Source: CALBZH01 sp964538515 | GTDB lineage: Bacteria; Desulfobacterota; Syntrophobacteria; Syntrophobacterales; Syntrophobacteraceae | Assembly: GCA_964538515.1 (NCBI GenBank) | Contig: CAZIEW010000061.1 | Span: 1-36,510, forward strand | Direction: 5' to 3' | DNA length: 36,510 bases | Part shown: in pieces, positions 1-9,069 of the stretch | Numbering within the stretch: position 1 is the first letter of the stretch | How the letters are laid out: each line of letters opens with the position of its first letter | Position numbers and translations under genes: made by a program | Notes under the pieces: generated by a model | Databases searched by the model: none | The model's input: only the letters and a program-made list of their open reading frames with translations | Told to the model about the DNA's origin: nothing

Positions 1-185
1 AGGTCAAGGATGCGATAGAGCGTCACCTTGTTCATGCGATGTCCCCGCTCGAGCGTCGCGAAGATCTCCTGAGGGGTTACGGGAGACGGGCTGTTCCCAA
101 GGATCTCGACCACAATGAGACGGTGGGGCGTGGGGGAGAGCCCTCGGTCCTGCAGCAATGCTGCATAGGTGATCTCAGCGCACAT
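1..185 (-). CDS. Fur-family transcriptional regulator, N-terminal part (runs off window)
   Basis: Reading the minus strand from ATG at 185-183 gives 61 codons before the window ends. The peptide has the winged-helix start of Fur/Zur/PerR proteins: LSPTPHRLIVVEIL (the family's 'TPQR..ILE.L' helix), then TPQEIFATLE (the 'sAeEiy..L' recognition segment) and NKVTLYRILDL (the 'i.laTVYRtL..L' helix). A GAGGC-type ribosome site precedes the ATG. Fur proteins are metal- or peroxide-responsive repressors; the metal ligands lie in the missing C-terminal part, so the subtype (Fur, Zur, PerR) cannot be told. The gene is divergent from the formate dehydrogenase at 621, which leaves open a regulatory link. 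Confidence 0.8.
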   Translation of the reverse strand, partial: MCAEITYAALLQDRGLSPTPHRLIVVEILGNSPSPVTPQEIFATLERGHRMNKVTLYRILD

Positions 186-620
186 GGCGGGTGCCTCGGA
201 TTTCAAGGGTATGCGAAAACAGCCACGCATCCTCGTCGGCAACGTCATAAGCAAAAGCTCTCGAAGTGCAACCGGATTGCCTCACCGACCAAGAAGGCCT
301 GACCGCTGGGATTACCTTGTCAAATAACACAACTGGGTTTCACTCAAAAGCAAAAAACGTTTTGAACCCAATACCCGACTACTGGTTAAGCGCGAACGGG
401 CTCAGCTGAGGTCCCCCTCGAGAGGTATGCAAACCGGTTGCAAGTGATCACCCGGAATAACAAGGGCCACTCCTGTGTCTCGGGGTCTTCCTGCTATCTC
501 GACAATGACCTCTCGACGGTCACCTAAGAGTTGACATTTCTCTGGGGGCGGTGGTATGCGATATGTCAACACTGACATACTAGAAGACCTTCCAAAGCAC
601 ACGCCAGGGGAGTAAACAGC
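186..620. other. Divergent intergenic region, fur-like gene / fdhA-1
   Basis: I see no convincing gene here. The stretch is the shared upstream region of two divergent genes. It holds a bulged hairpin at 334-370 (TGGGTT...CAAAA / TTTTGAACCCA), a TTGACA hexamer at 531-536, and three TGACAT/ATGTCA half-sites between 530 and 578, annotated separately. Confidence 0.5.
530..578 (+). promoter_or_regulatory. Three-half-site TGACAT operator candidate upstream of fdhA-1
   Basis: GTTGACAT at 530-537 and ATGTCAAC at 563-570 form a perfect 8-bp inverted repeat with a 25-bp spacer. ATGTCA at 563-568 also pairs with TGACAT at 573-578 across ACAC. The first half-site overlaps a TTGACA -35-like hexamer at 531-536; the best -10-like match (TATGCG, 555-560) is weak. 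The cluster lies 43-91 bp before the fdhA-1 ATG. Which regulator would bind is unknown. Confidence 0.4.
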
Positions 621-3038
621 ATGCGAATGGTGAAGCTAAAGATCGATGGAAACGATGTCTCTGTACCCGAGGGAAGCACCATCCTCCAAGCGGCGAAGAG
701 CGCAGGCATTCGGATTCCAACCCTTTGTTTTCACAAGCGAATGAAGCCAATCGGATCGTGCGGCATCTGCGTCGTCGAGCTCGAGGGAAGCGACACTCCC
801 GTTACGTCCTGTGAGACGCCGGTATCGGACGGGATGTCGGTGACCACCCAATCGGAGCGGCTCTTGGCCATGCGCCAGGAGGCTTTGAAAGCCATCCTGG
901 CGCATCATCCGTTGGATTGCCCCGTCTGTGACAAGGCGGGTGAGTGCTTGCTGCAGGATCTGGTGGTTGAGCACGGGGTTAGCGATGTTGCGGCACCGGT
1001 GCCGACGTCGAAATTCACGGCGCCGTATACCACGACGTTTCTTAAGTCATGGCCGTACCGGTGTGTGTCTTGTCTGCGCTGTGTGAAAGCGTGTACCGAA
1101 ATCCAGGGCCATTACGCGCTTTCGGTGACGGAAGGACCGGATGGTCCACATATCACCTACGATGAGTCCAAGTGCGTCTCCTGCGGCGAGTGCATTCAGG
1201 TTTGTCCGACAGGCACACTGGTTGAGAAGAAGTCCGAGTATCGATGGCGCAACTGGGAAGTCCAGGAAAAGATACGGACCACCTGCCCCTATTGCGGCGT
1301 CGGGTGCCAGCAGCTGCTTCATGTCAAGAACGGCAAGATCGTCAAGGTGACCGGGGTCGAGGATGCCGAGCCCAATCAGGGCCGCCTTTGCGTGAAGGGC
1401 CGCTACGGCTTCGACTTCATCTATGCCGAGGACCGGTTGAAAACGCCGCTGATCAAGGACAACGGGCGGTTCAAGGAGGCATCCTGGGATGAAGCACTCA
1501 ATCTCGTTGCCAAGCGCTTTAAGCAGATCATCGCCGAAAGCGGTCCGGATGCCCTCGGGGGAGTGAGCTGCTCCCGCAGCATCAACGAAGATTCCTACCA
1601 AATGCAGAAGCTGTTTCGCGCGGTTATCGGTACGAATAATATCGATAACTGCGCACGCACTTGACACGCGCCGACGGTCGCCGGGTTGGCGATCTCGTTC
1701 GGTTCGGGTGCCATGACCAATTCGTTCAACGAATTCGCACGGGCAAAGATGTTCCTGGTAATCGGGTCCAACATGACCGAAGCCCATCCCGTGGCAGCAA
1801 CGTACGTCAAGAATGCGGTTTTAAACGGTGCGGAATTGATCGTCGTCGATCCACGCCGTCACAAGCTCTGCGACCATGCCTCCCTTCATCTTCCGCTGAA
1901 GGTCGGCAGCGACATTGCTCTTCTCAATGCCATCATGCACGTCCTCATCACGGAAGACATCTATGATCGGCGGTTTGTCGAATCCTGCACCATGGGCTTC
2001 GATGCCTTGAAAGAAACCGTGATGAAGTACCCGCCCGAGCGCGCCGCCGAAATCTGCGGCATCGAAGCGGGGCTCATCCGGGAGACCGCCAGACGCCTTG
2101 CGGCCGTCAAGCCCATCATGGTCTGCTATACGCTCGGAATCACCGAGCACACGTGTGGCGTGAACAATGTTTTGAGCGTCGCCAATCTGCAGATGCTGCT
2201 CGGGAACATGGGAACGGAGTGTGGCGGCGTGAACCCGCTCCGCGGCCAGAACAACGTTCAGGGAGCCTGCGACATGGGGGCTCTGCCGAATGTGTTTCCG
2301 GGATACCAGGCCGTGGCGAACCCCGATGCCCGCGCGAAATTCCAGAAGGCGTGGGGTGTGAAAGAGCTTTCGGGGAAGCCCGGTCTGATGATTCCCCAGA
2401 TGATGGAAGGCCTGATCGACAAGCGCGTTAGAGCCTTCTACATCTTCGGAGAGAATCTGGCCAATACGGAGCCGGATATCCACAAAGTCGAGCACGAGCT
2501 TTCTTCCGCTGATTTCCTGGTTTGTAATGACCTCTTCGAGACGGAAACCACTCGGTTTGCGCACGTGGTGCTTCCCGCGGCNNNNNNNNNNNNNNNNNNN
2601 NNNNNNNNNNNNNNNNNNNNNNNNNNNNNNNNNNNNNNNNNNNNNNNNNNNNNNNNNNNNNNNNNNNNNNNNNNNNNNNNNGACGCGGAATACCCGTTCA
2701 CGCTATCGACCGGACGGCGGCTCTACCACTACCACACCCGAACGCAAACCGGCCGATGCCAGGGCTTGAACGATCTTCTGGGTGAGGAAACCGCCGATAT
2801 TTCCCCGGAAGATGCGGCTCGGATGGGAATCAAGCCCGCTGAGATGATCAAGGTGAGATCACGGCGCGGGGAGGTGATCGTCAAGGCGAGGATCACGCCG
2901 GAGGTCCCTCAGGGACTGGTGTGGATGGCGTTTCATTTTCGGGAAACTTGCGCGAACTGGCTGACCAATGCCGCGTTCGACCCGGTATCCTGGACGGCCG
3001 AGTACAAGGCGTGCGCAGTCAAGGTTGAAAGGCTCTGA
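621..3038 (+). CDS. fdhA: Selenocysteine formate dehydrogenase, catalytic subunit (FdhA-1), interrupted by assembly gap
   Basis: Molybdenum/tungsten bis-MGD formate dehydrogenase that interconverts formate and CO2. Domain order: [2Fe-2S] ferredoxin (C36, C47, C50, C64), NuoG-type His-Cys3 cluster (H96, C100, C103, C109), two 4Fe-4S motifs (C148/151/154/158 and C185/188/191/195), then the FDH proximal cluster CPYCGVGC (C222, C225, C229, C257) and the molybdopterin domain. The frame meets TGA at 1662-1664 in the context CART-TGA-HAPTVAGL. This is the exact FDH active-site position where U-H follows, so it is read as selenocysteine 348, not a stop. A SECIS-like hairpin follows. The architecture matches FdsA-like subunits, which normally work with NuoF/NuoE-like partners; none is adjacent. 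AGGGGAG precedes the ATG. A 100-N gap removes part of the C-terminal half. FdhA-2 (3246-5930) is a clear paralogue. Confidence 0.92.
1676..1694 (+). promoter_or_regulatory. Bacterial SECIS hairpin of fdhA-1
   Basis: A 7-bp stem (1676-1682 with 1688-1694, one G-U pair) closes a GGGTT loop and begins 11 nt after the in-frame TGA at 1662-1664. Position and size fit a bacterial SECIS element bound by SelB. The hairpin in fdhA-2 has the same spacing and stem length. Confidence 0.65.
2582..2681. other. Assembly gap (100 N) inside fdhA-1
   Basis: Exactly 100 undetermined bases lie between a VVLPA peptide and a DAEYPF peptide of FdhA-1. In FdhA-2 the equivalent VVLPS and DKDYPF are separated by 119 residues (about 357 bp), so the N run is probably a fixed-size placeholder that hides roughly 250 bp more than it shows. 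The reading frame happens to be kept across it. Confidence 0.9.
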
Positions 3039-3061
3039 AGAGAATAGGGCTCGTCGCTTCA

Positions 3062-3102
3062 GCACCGGCCGGTTGGGCGGTCTACCCTGAGCCGGCCGGT
3101 GC
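3062..3102 (+). terminator. GC-rich hairpin downstream of fdhA-1
   Basis: A perfect 11-bp stem, GCACCGGCCGG (3062-3072) with CCGGCCGGTGC (3092-3102), begins 24 bp after the fdhA-1 stop. There is no T-tract, so it may act as a pause or mRNA-stabilising hairpin before the second hairpin at 3148-3179. Confidence 0.5.
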
Positions 3103-3141
3103 GGAAGCTCGATCCTGGCCATCGTGAGATTTGGGCTGGAT

Positions 3142-3187
3142 AAAAAATCCCTCCCAGTCATCGAGTGGACTGAGAGGGACTTGTTTT
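3142..3187. terminator. Bidirectional rho-independent terminator between convergent fdhA genes
   Basis: The stem TCCCTCCCAGTC (3148-3159) pairs with GACTGAGAGGGA (3168-3179) with one mismatch (a G-U pair on the minus transcript). It is flanked by A6 on the left (giving T6 on the minus strand) and by CTTGTTTT on the right. It can therefore end the fdhA-1 transcript and the long nuo-fdhA-2 transcript. Confidence 0.75.
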
Positions 3188-3245
3188 GGCCCTTTAGAGT
3201 TACGCCTTGATCGTCACAGGAGCCCGGATGGGCAAGGATCTTTTC

Positions 3246-5930
3246 TCAAGCGGCTTTCTCGATTTTGATCGCACAGATCTTGAGCTCGGGAATCTTCGAC
3301 ACCGGATCAAGGGCACCGTTGGTCAGCTCATTCACGCAAGCCTCGTAAAAGTGGAACGGCACGAAGGCAACTCCGCGGTCCGTGATCTCGGAAACCACAG
3401 CCTTGATCTTGAGACTGCCACGCCGTGAAACAATATTGACGTACTCCCCGTTTGCCACATTGAGAGCCTTGGCGTCCTCGACATTGATTTCAGCCAGTGC
3501 CTCGGGATAGAGTCGATTGAGCGCGCTGCCCTTTCGAGTCATGGTTCCCGTATGGTAATGCTCGTAGACTCGCCCGGTCGTGAGGTAGAACGGATAATCC
3601 TTGTCGGGGACCTCGGCCGATGCCTGATATTCAATGGGGAAAAACACCCCCTCTCCGCGCGTGAACTTGTCGCGATGAAGGATGGGCGTCCCGGGATGCT
3701 CCAGGGTAGGGCAGGGCCAGGTCAAGCCTCCCTTTTCAAGCCGGTCGTAGGTGATGCCACCATAGCTGGGTGTGAGACCGCGGATTTCCTCCATGATTTC
3801 AGATGGGCTCGCATATTCCATCTCATAGCCCATTCTTTGAGCAATGCCGACGATAATCCGGAAATCCTCAAGCGCCTGCCCTGGCGGATCCAAGGCCTTG
3901 CGCACCCGGAGCACCTTGCGCTCGGTGTTCGTGAACGTGCCATCCTTTTCGGCAAAGCAGGTGCTCGGGAGAACCACGTCAGCCAGCTTGGCGGTTTCTG
4001 TCATGAAGATATCCTGAACCACCAAGAAATCGAGAGCATTCAGGTTCTTCTCCACATGATGGACATCGGCGTCGCTGAGCATCGGGTTCTCGCCCATGAT
4101 GTAGAGCGCCTTGATTGCTTTCCCGCCCATGGCCGTCATCTCGGTGACCGTCAAGCCGACCTTGTCATCCAGCTTGCCGACCTTCCATGCCTTGGCGAAC
4201 TTTTCCCGGACCGCTTGGTCGGTTACTGGCTGATAACCCGTGAAAACATTGGGGAGGCCACCCACATCGCAGGCGCCCTGTACGTTGTTTTGGCCACGAA
4301 GGGGATTGACCCCGCCGCCCTCAACGCCGACGTACCCGCACAGCATGGACAAGGATGCCAGAGACTTCACGTTGTTTGTGCCGGTGGTATGCTGCGTGAT
4401 CCCCATGGCATAGAGGATCGCTCCTGGACCGCACGTTGCGAACAGCCTCGCGGCCGCAACGATGTCCTTGGCAGGAATCCTGGTGATGCTTGACACATAG
4501 TCGGGAGTATACTTCGCAACAACCGCCTTGAGCTCTTCAAAACCGGTCGTACGACTGTCGATATAGGATTGCGCCTGCAGCTTCTCGGCAATGATGACAT
4601 GCATCAGGCCGTTGATCCAGGCCACGTTGGTTCCCGGCAAGGGTTGGAGCCAGATGTCGGCAAAGTCGACCAGCTTGATCCTTCTCGGATCGATCACGAT
4701 CAGCTTGGCGCCATTCTTGGTGACGGCCTCGTGTACATAGTTGGCGATGATGGGGTGATTGGCCGTTGTATTGGTACCGGTGATCAAAATAACCTTGGAG
4801 CGCAGTACATCCTGGAGCGGGTTGGTCATCGCCCCGCTGCCGAACGTGGCGGCAAGTCCTGCCACCGTTGAGGAGTGTCAGAGACGGGCACAATGGTCCA
4901 CGTTGTTGGTGCCGATGACCCCGCGCATGAATTTCTGGAAAATGTAGTTGTCTTCGTTGGTGCAGCGGGCGGATGAAAAGCCACCGATCGATCCGGGTCC
5001 GTGCTCCTCCTTGATCTGCGTGAATTTCCGCGCCACCAGACGAAGTGCTTCGTCCCAGCTGGCTTCGTGAAAGGCACCATCCTTCTTGATGAGCGGGGTG
5101 GTCAACCGCTGGTCGCTTGAGATGAATTCGTAACCGAAGCGTCCTTTGACGCATAGACTGGCTTGGTTGACGCTGGGGTCATCTCTTCCGGCTACGGCAA
5201 CGACCTTGTTCTCAACGACGCTCAGCTCCATCTGACAGCCGCAGCCGCAATAGGTGCACGTCGTCGGAACCTTTTTGACCGTGAACGCCCTTGCCTTCAC
5301 GGGGCTCAAGTTCTCAGTCAGAGCTCCAACGGGGCATACCTGAAGACACTCGCCGCAGGAAACGCATTTGTCCGGATAAAACTCAAGCCGGCGCTTCTCG
5401 TCTTCATCCTTGTAGCCAAGGGCACATGCGCCTTTGATCTCACGACAGGCGGTCACGCACCTGAGGCAGAGGACACAGCGGTCGGGCCAATAGCGGATCA
5501 GCGAGGTTGCATAAACGGGCTCGTATCGCGTTTGAGGAGGCTGCAGGTGCTCAGCCTTGACCCCCAGGTCAAAAACAAGATCCTGCAGTCTGCATTCGCC
5601 GGCTTTGTCACATACAGGGCAATCGAGAGGATGCTGCGCCAGGAGGCGCTTCATAGCATCCTGGCGAATCTGATGCAGCTGTTCTGTCTGAGTGGCCACG
5701 ACCATCCCATCGGAAACTGGGGTTGCGCAAGATTCAACGGGCTTGTCAAGCCCCGATACTTCCACAACGCACAACCCGCAGGAACCGATTGGATTCAGCC
5801 TGTCGTGGTAGCACAAGGTAGGAATGTGAATGCCAGCGGTTCTTGCCGCTTGAAGAATGGTGGTATTCTCCTGGGCAAGGATCTCCATTCCGTCAATTGT
5901 CAGCTTCACGGAAGTCACGTCTCCCTGCAT
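3246..5930 (-). CDS. fdhA: Selenocysteine formate dehydrogenase, catalytic subunit (FdhA-2), last gene of nuo operon
   Basis: 894-residue paralogue of FdhA-1, complete here. [2Fe-2S] ligands are C40, C51, C54, C68; the NuoG-type cluster is H100, C104, C107, C113; two 4Fe-4S motifs (CVLCLRCVTAC, CVSCGECLQVCP) precede the FDH cluster CTYCGCGC. The frame crosses TGA at 4880-4878 in CARL-TGA-HSSTVAGL, read as selenocysteine 351. The C-terminal part has the molybdopterin-dinucleotide-binding fold (GEYVNIVSRRG). It starts 86 bp after nuoN in the same direction, so it belongs to the complex I operon, where nuoE, nuoF and nuoG are missing. Its N-terminus is NuoG/FdsA-like, so it could dock on NuoI/NuoB/NuoC/NuoD as an electron-input module. 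The start is uncertain: ATG at 5930 has a weak GAAGA site, and in-frame GTG codons follow GGGAG a few bases later. Confidence 0.92.
4848..4866 (-). promoter_or_regulatory. Bacterial SECIS hairpin of fdhA-2
   Basis: On the minus strand GGTGGCA (4866-4860) pairs with TGCCGCC (4854-4848), including one G-U pair, around a GGACT loop. The stem begins 11 nt after the in-frame TGA (4880-4878), the same spacing as in fdhA-1. The GG at the start of the loop is shared as well. Confidence 0.65.
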
Positions 5931-6016
5931 TCTTCAAAGTCTATCAAATATGAAATCATAGAATCGTGTCGGTATGTGAGTGAACAATGGACAACGTTAG
6001 AAAGTGAGGGCACCTC

Positions 6017-7495
6017 CTATCTCATGACCAGAAACGATTGCTTTACGAGCTCAATATACTTGGCGGGAAAGATTCCAAGAGAAAGAACCCCGTAGGCCGA
6101 AATAATGATTGCTGCAATGACCGTCGGAGAAAATGCCGGCGGCGTTGATGACGGCTCGGCCGAGGACGCAGGATCCTGCATGTACATGGCCACCGTGACC
6201 CTCAAGTAGTAATAGACCGACACGACGCTGTTCATCACACCAATGATAGCAAGCCAAATATATCCTTCTTTTACAGCGGCTGAAAAGATGTAGAACTTGC
6301 CCATGAAGCCCGCGGTTGGAGGAATTCCGGCGAGAGAAAAAAGGAAAAGGCTCATCGCCACCGCAGCATAAGGGTGATTGTGGGCAAGTCCTCGGTAATC
6401 CTCGATGAAGATTCGCTGCTCACCTTTTCCACCAAGAACCGTAATGACGGCAAAAGCACCGATATTCATGAGGGTGTAGGCGAGCATATAGTACAGAATG
6501 CTGGTGACGCCGAGCTCACCTGCGGCCAGGAAGGCAACGAGAGCATAGCCCGCATGGGCAATGCTGGAGTACGCGAGCATGCGCTTGATGTTGTCCTGGA
6601 CCAGCGCAATGATGTTTCCCATGCTCATGGTCAAGACGGCCATGATCCAGATGGGTGCGGTCCATTGGGACTGGAGGGTGGGAAGTGCCTCCATGAAAAT
6701 CCGAAGAAAGGCCGCAAAGGCGGCTGCCTTCGGCCCAGCGGACATGAAAGCGGTAATGGGAGCGGGGGCTCCTTCGTACACATCGGGTGTCCACATGTGG
6801 AATGGGACCGCAGCTGTTTTGAAGCCGAATCCTACAACGAGAAGACCCATGCCGATGATGATGACAGGAGACTGGAGCCCAGCCGCCATGATGTACTTGG
6901 AGATGGAACGGATCTCTGTTGTCGCGGTGGTGCCATAGATCAGAGCAATACCGTAAAGGAGAAACCCCGTCGCGAAGGACCCTAAGACAAAGTACTTGAA
7001 CGCGGACTCGTTCGACACCATTCGGGTTCGCGTGTAGCCAGCAAGAACATAGAGGGATATGGACATGAGCTCCAGACCGAGAAAAATGGTGATGAGCTCG
7101 ACCCCACTTGCCATGATCATCATCCCCAAGGTACAGAAGATGATTAGGGAATAATACTCTCCATACTGAATCCCCTCGTCCTCAAGGTATTTCATGGAAA
7201 TCAAAATTGTAAGGACGCTGCCTATGAGAAAGGTAAGCTTGAAGAAACGCGAGAAGTTGTCCACGATCCACATGCCGTTGAAGGCATATTGTACCGATCC
7301 TGAAGAAAAGGGAGATGGCTGAGTATAAATCATGACTGCGGCAGCGAGAAGACCGGCCAACGTTATATACCCATAGAATTGCTTTAAACCAGGGATTCGC
7401 AAGGTCTGAAGCAAAAGCAGGGCACATGCAAAAACCGAGAGAAGCATTTCTGGATATAAAGCGCTCAAATTGAGTGTAATCATTACTTGTTCCAT
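6017..7495 (-). CDS. nuoN: NADH-quinone oxidoreductase subunit N
   Basis: 492-residue polytopic antiporter-like subunit of the complex I membrane arm. Proton-channel residues are in place: E142 in FLGLELMSIS, K226 in GFKTAAVPFHMW and K256 in MSAGPKAAAF, followed by the KRMLAYSSIAHAGY segment. Length and motifs match NuoN rather than NuoL or NuoM. The chosen ATG has an AAAGGCG site about 9 nt upstream; a second in-frame ATG four codons later is also possible. It is 47 bp downstream of nuoM and 86 bp upstream of fdhA-2. Confidence 0.95.
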   Translation of the reverse strand: MEQVMITLNLSALYPEMLLSVFACALLLLQTLRIPGLKQFYGYITLAGLLAAAVMIYTQPSPFSSGSVQYAFNGMWIVDNFSRFFKLTFLIGSVLTILISMKYLEDEGIQYGEYYSLIIFCTLGMMIMASGVELITIFLGLELMSISLYVLAGYTRTRMVSNESAFKYFVLGSFATGFLLYGIALIYGTTATTEIRSISKYIMAAGLQSPVIIIGMGLLVVGFGFKTAAVPFHMWTPDVYEGAPAPITAFMSAGPKAAAFAAFLRIFMEALPTLQSQWTAPIWIMAVLTMSMGNIIALVQDNIKRMLAYSSIAHAGYALVAFLAAGELGVTSILYYMLAYTLMNIGAFAVITVLGGKGEQRIFIEDYRGLAHNHPYAAVAMSLFLFSLAGIPPTAGFMGKFYIFSAAVKEGYIWLAIIGVMNSVVSVYYYLRVTVAMYMQDPASSAEPSSTPPAFSPTVIAAIIISAYGVLSLGIFPAKYIELVKQSFLVMR

Positions 7496-7542
7496 AAGTT
7501 ATCGCCTTTGATCCACGGCAAACCGCTCATTAATATTGAACG

Positions 7543-9069
7543 CTACATCTTTTGTCCGTCAGCCTTAGCCAGAGCTTGCTTATTGACAATTTCCAATAGA
7601 TGTTGGACCGATACATCCATCTTGTCCAAAAAGGGCTTCGGGTAAACACCAATCCAGACAATGAACACGATGATAGGAACGAGGTACATGTACTCGCGCT
7701 TGGTCATGTCAGGGAGAGTCTTGTTCTCCTGCTTGGTGATCTCGCCATACATGACTCGCTTGTACATCCACAGGAGATAAATCGCACCCAGGATAAGGCC
7801 AATGGTTGCAAGGGAGCCAAAAGTGACAGAGGCCTTGAAGGCACCGATCAGAATGAGCAGCTCGCCAACGAAGCCGTTCAGGCCGGGAACGCCCATCGAT
7901 GAGAAAGCAACCAGCAGGAAAAGGGTGGCGAAGACCGGCATGACCTTCATGATGCCACCGTACTCAGAGATCAACCGAGTATGGCGTCTCTCATAGAGGA
8001 TGCCGACGATCAAAAAGAGTGCACCGGTGCTGAGTCCATGATTGATCATTTGAATGATGCTGCCCTTCACCCCCTCTAGATTCAAGGCGAACATGCCCAA
8101 CATACAGTAACCGAGGTGGCTCACGCTGGAATAGGCGACCAGCTTCTTGACGTCATCCTGAGCGATGGATACCAGCGCGCCGTAGATGATACCGATGACG
8201 GACAGGGCCATGACGAGGGGAACGAAGTCCATGGTGGCTTGGGGGAAAATGGGAAGACTGAAGCGCAGAAAACCGTACGTTCCCATCTTGAGCAGGACGC
8301 CTGCTAGAATAACGCTACCCGCGGTTGGTGCCTCGACGTGGGCGTCCGGCAACCATGTGTGAAACGGAAACATGGGAACCTTGATGGCAAAAGCCAGGAA
8401 GAAGGCAAGAAAGAGCCACATCTGGGTGCCGGCGGGAAGCCCCATGCTGTGATAAGTGAGGATATCAAAGGTATACACACCCGTTGCTTTGTAATGGGTG
8501 AAGTACAGGAAAAGAATAGCAAGCAGCATGAGCACGCTACCGGTCATGGTGTAGATGAAGAACTTGACGGCAGCGTAAATCCTACGGGGCCCCCCCCAGA
8601 TACCGATGATAAAATACATGGGGATGAGCATGAGCTCCCAGAAGACGTAAAAAAGAACGAAGTCAAGGGCACAAAAGACACCGACCATGCCGACTTCGAG
8701 CAAGAGAAGGGATATCATGTAGCCCTTCACGTTCTTTTCGACGGCGGTCCATGTCGACAGAACAGCCAAAGCAGAAAGAAATGTTGTGAGCAGGACGAGC
8801 AAGATGCTGATCCCGTCGATGCCCATGTGGTAGGTGATGCCGAATTCAGGGATCCACGCGTGATGCTCAACGAATTGCATCTGCCAGGTGCTGGAGTCGA
8901 ACTTGAAATAAAGTGGTAGTGAGACCAGGAAGGTGACGACCGTCGTAAGGAATGCCACCCGGCGGATCAGCTCCTGACGCTTGCCGTCGATAAAACAAAG
9001 GGCCAGGATACCAAGTAGGGGCAAATACGTGATAACCGAGAGTATTGGAAAGTTCGACGAATTCATCAT
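7543..9069 (-). CDS. nuoM: NADH-quinone oxidoreductase subunit M
   Basis: 508-residue proton-translocating subunit with about 14 membrane helices. Key charges sit close to the E. coli NuoM positions: E145 (YVFWELMLIP), K230 (AFAIKVPMFPFHTWLPDA) and K261 (LAGVLLKMGTYG). The VKKLVAYSSVSHLGYCMLG segment is also typical. The ATG overlaps the stop of the upstream NuoL-like gene (ATGATGA), which indicates translational coupling. Confidence 0.95.
   Translation of the reverse strand: MMNSSNFPILSVITYLPLLGILALCFIDGKRQELIRRVAFLTTVVTFLVSLPLYFKFDSSTWQMQFVEHHAWIPEFGITYHMGIDGISILLVLLTTFLSALAVLSTWTAVEKNVKGYMISLLLLEVGMVGVFCALDFVLFYVFWELMLIPMYFIIGIWGGPRRIYAAVKFFIYTMTGSVLMLLAILFLYFTHYKATGVYTFDILTYHSMGLPAGTQMWLFLAFFLAFAIKVPMFPFHTWLPDAHVEAPTAGSVILAGVLLKMGTYGFLRFSLPIFPQATMDFVPLVMALSVIGIIYGALVSIAQDDVKKLVAYSSVSHLGYCMLGMFALNLEGVKGSIIQMINHGLSTGALFLIVGILYERRHTRLISEYGGIMKVMPVFATLFLLVAFSSMGVPGLNGFVGELLILIGAFKASVTFGSLATIGLILGAIYLLWMYKRVMYGEITKQENKTLPDMTKREYMYLVPIIVFIVWIGVYPKPFLDKMDVSVQHLLEIVNKQALAKADGQKM

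Noticed and set aside
411..425. CCCCCTCGAGAGG as another copy of the 105-bp repeat
   Set aside because: Only the short palindromic core matches; none of the flanking segments of the repeat is present.
1662..1664. TGA as a nonsense mutation splitting fdhA-1 into two genes
   Set aside because: The codon is at the selenocysteine position of FDH, is followed by His and a SECIS-like hairpin, and the same arrangement occurs in fdhA-2.
3552..4493. 313-codon open frame antisense to fdhA-2
   Set aside because: It lies opposite a fully recognisable gene, has no family resemblance, and reflects codon bias of the true strand.
5163..6095. 310-codon open frame antisense to fdhA-2 and the nuoN end
   Set aside because: It is opposite the iron-sulfur domain of fdhA-2 and shows no domain of its own.
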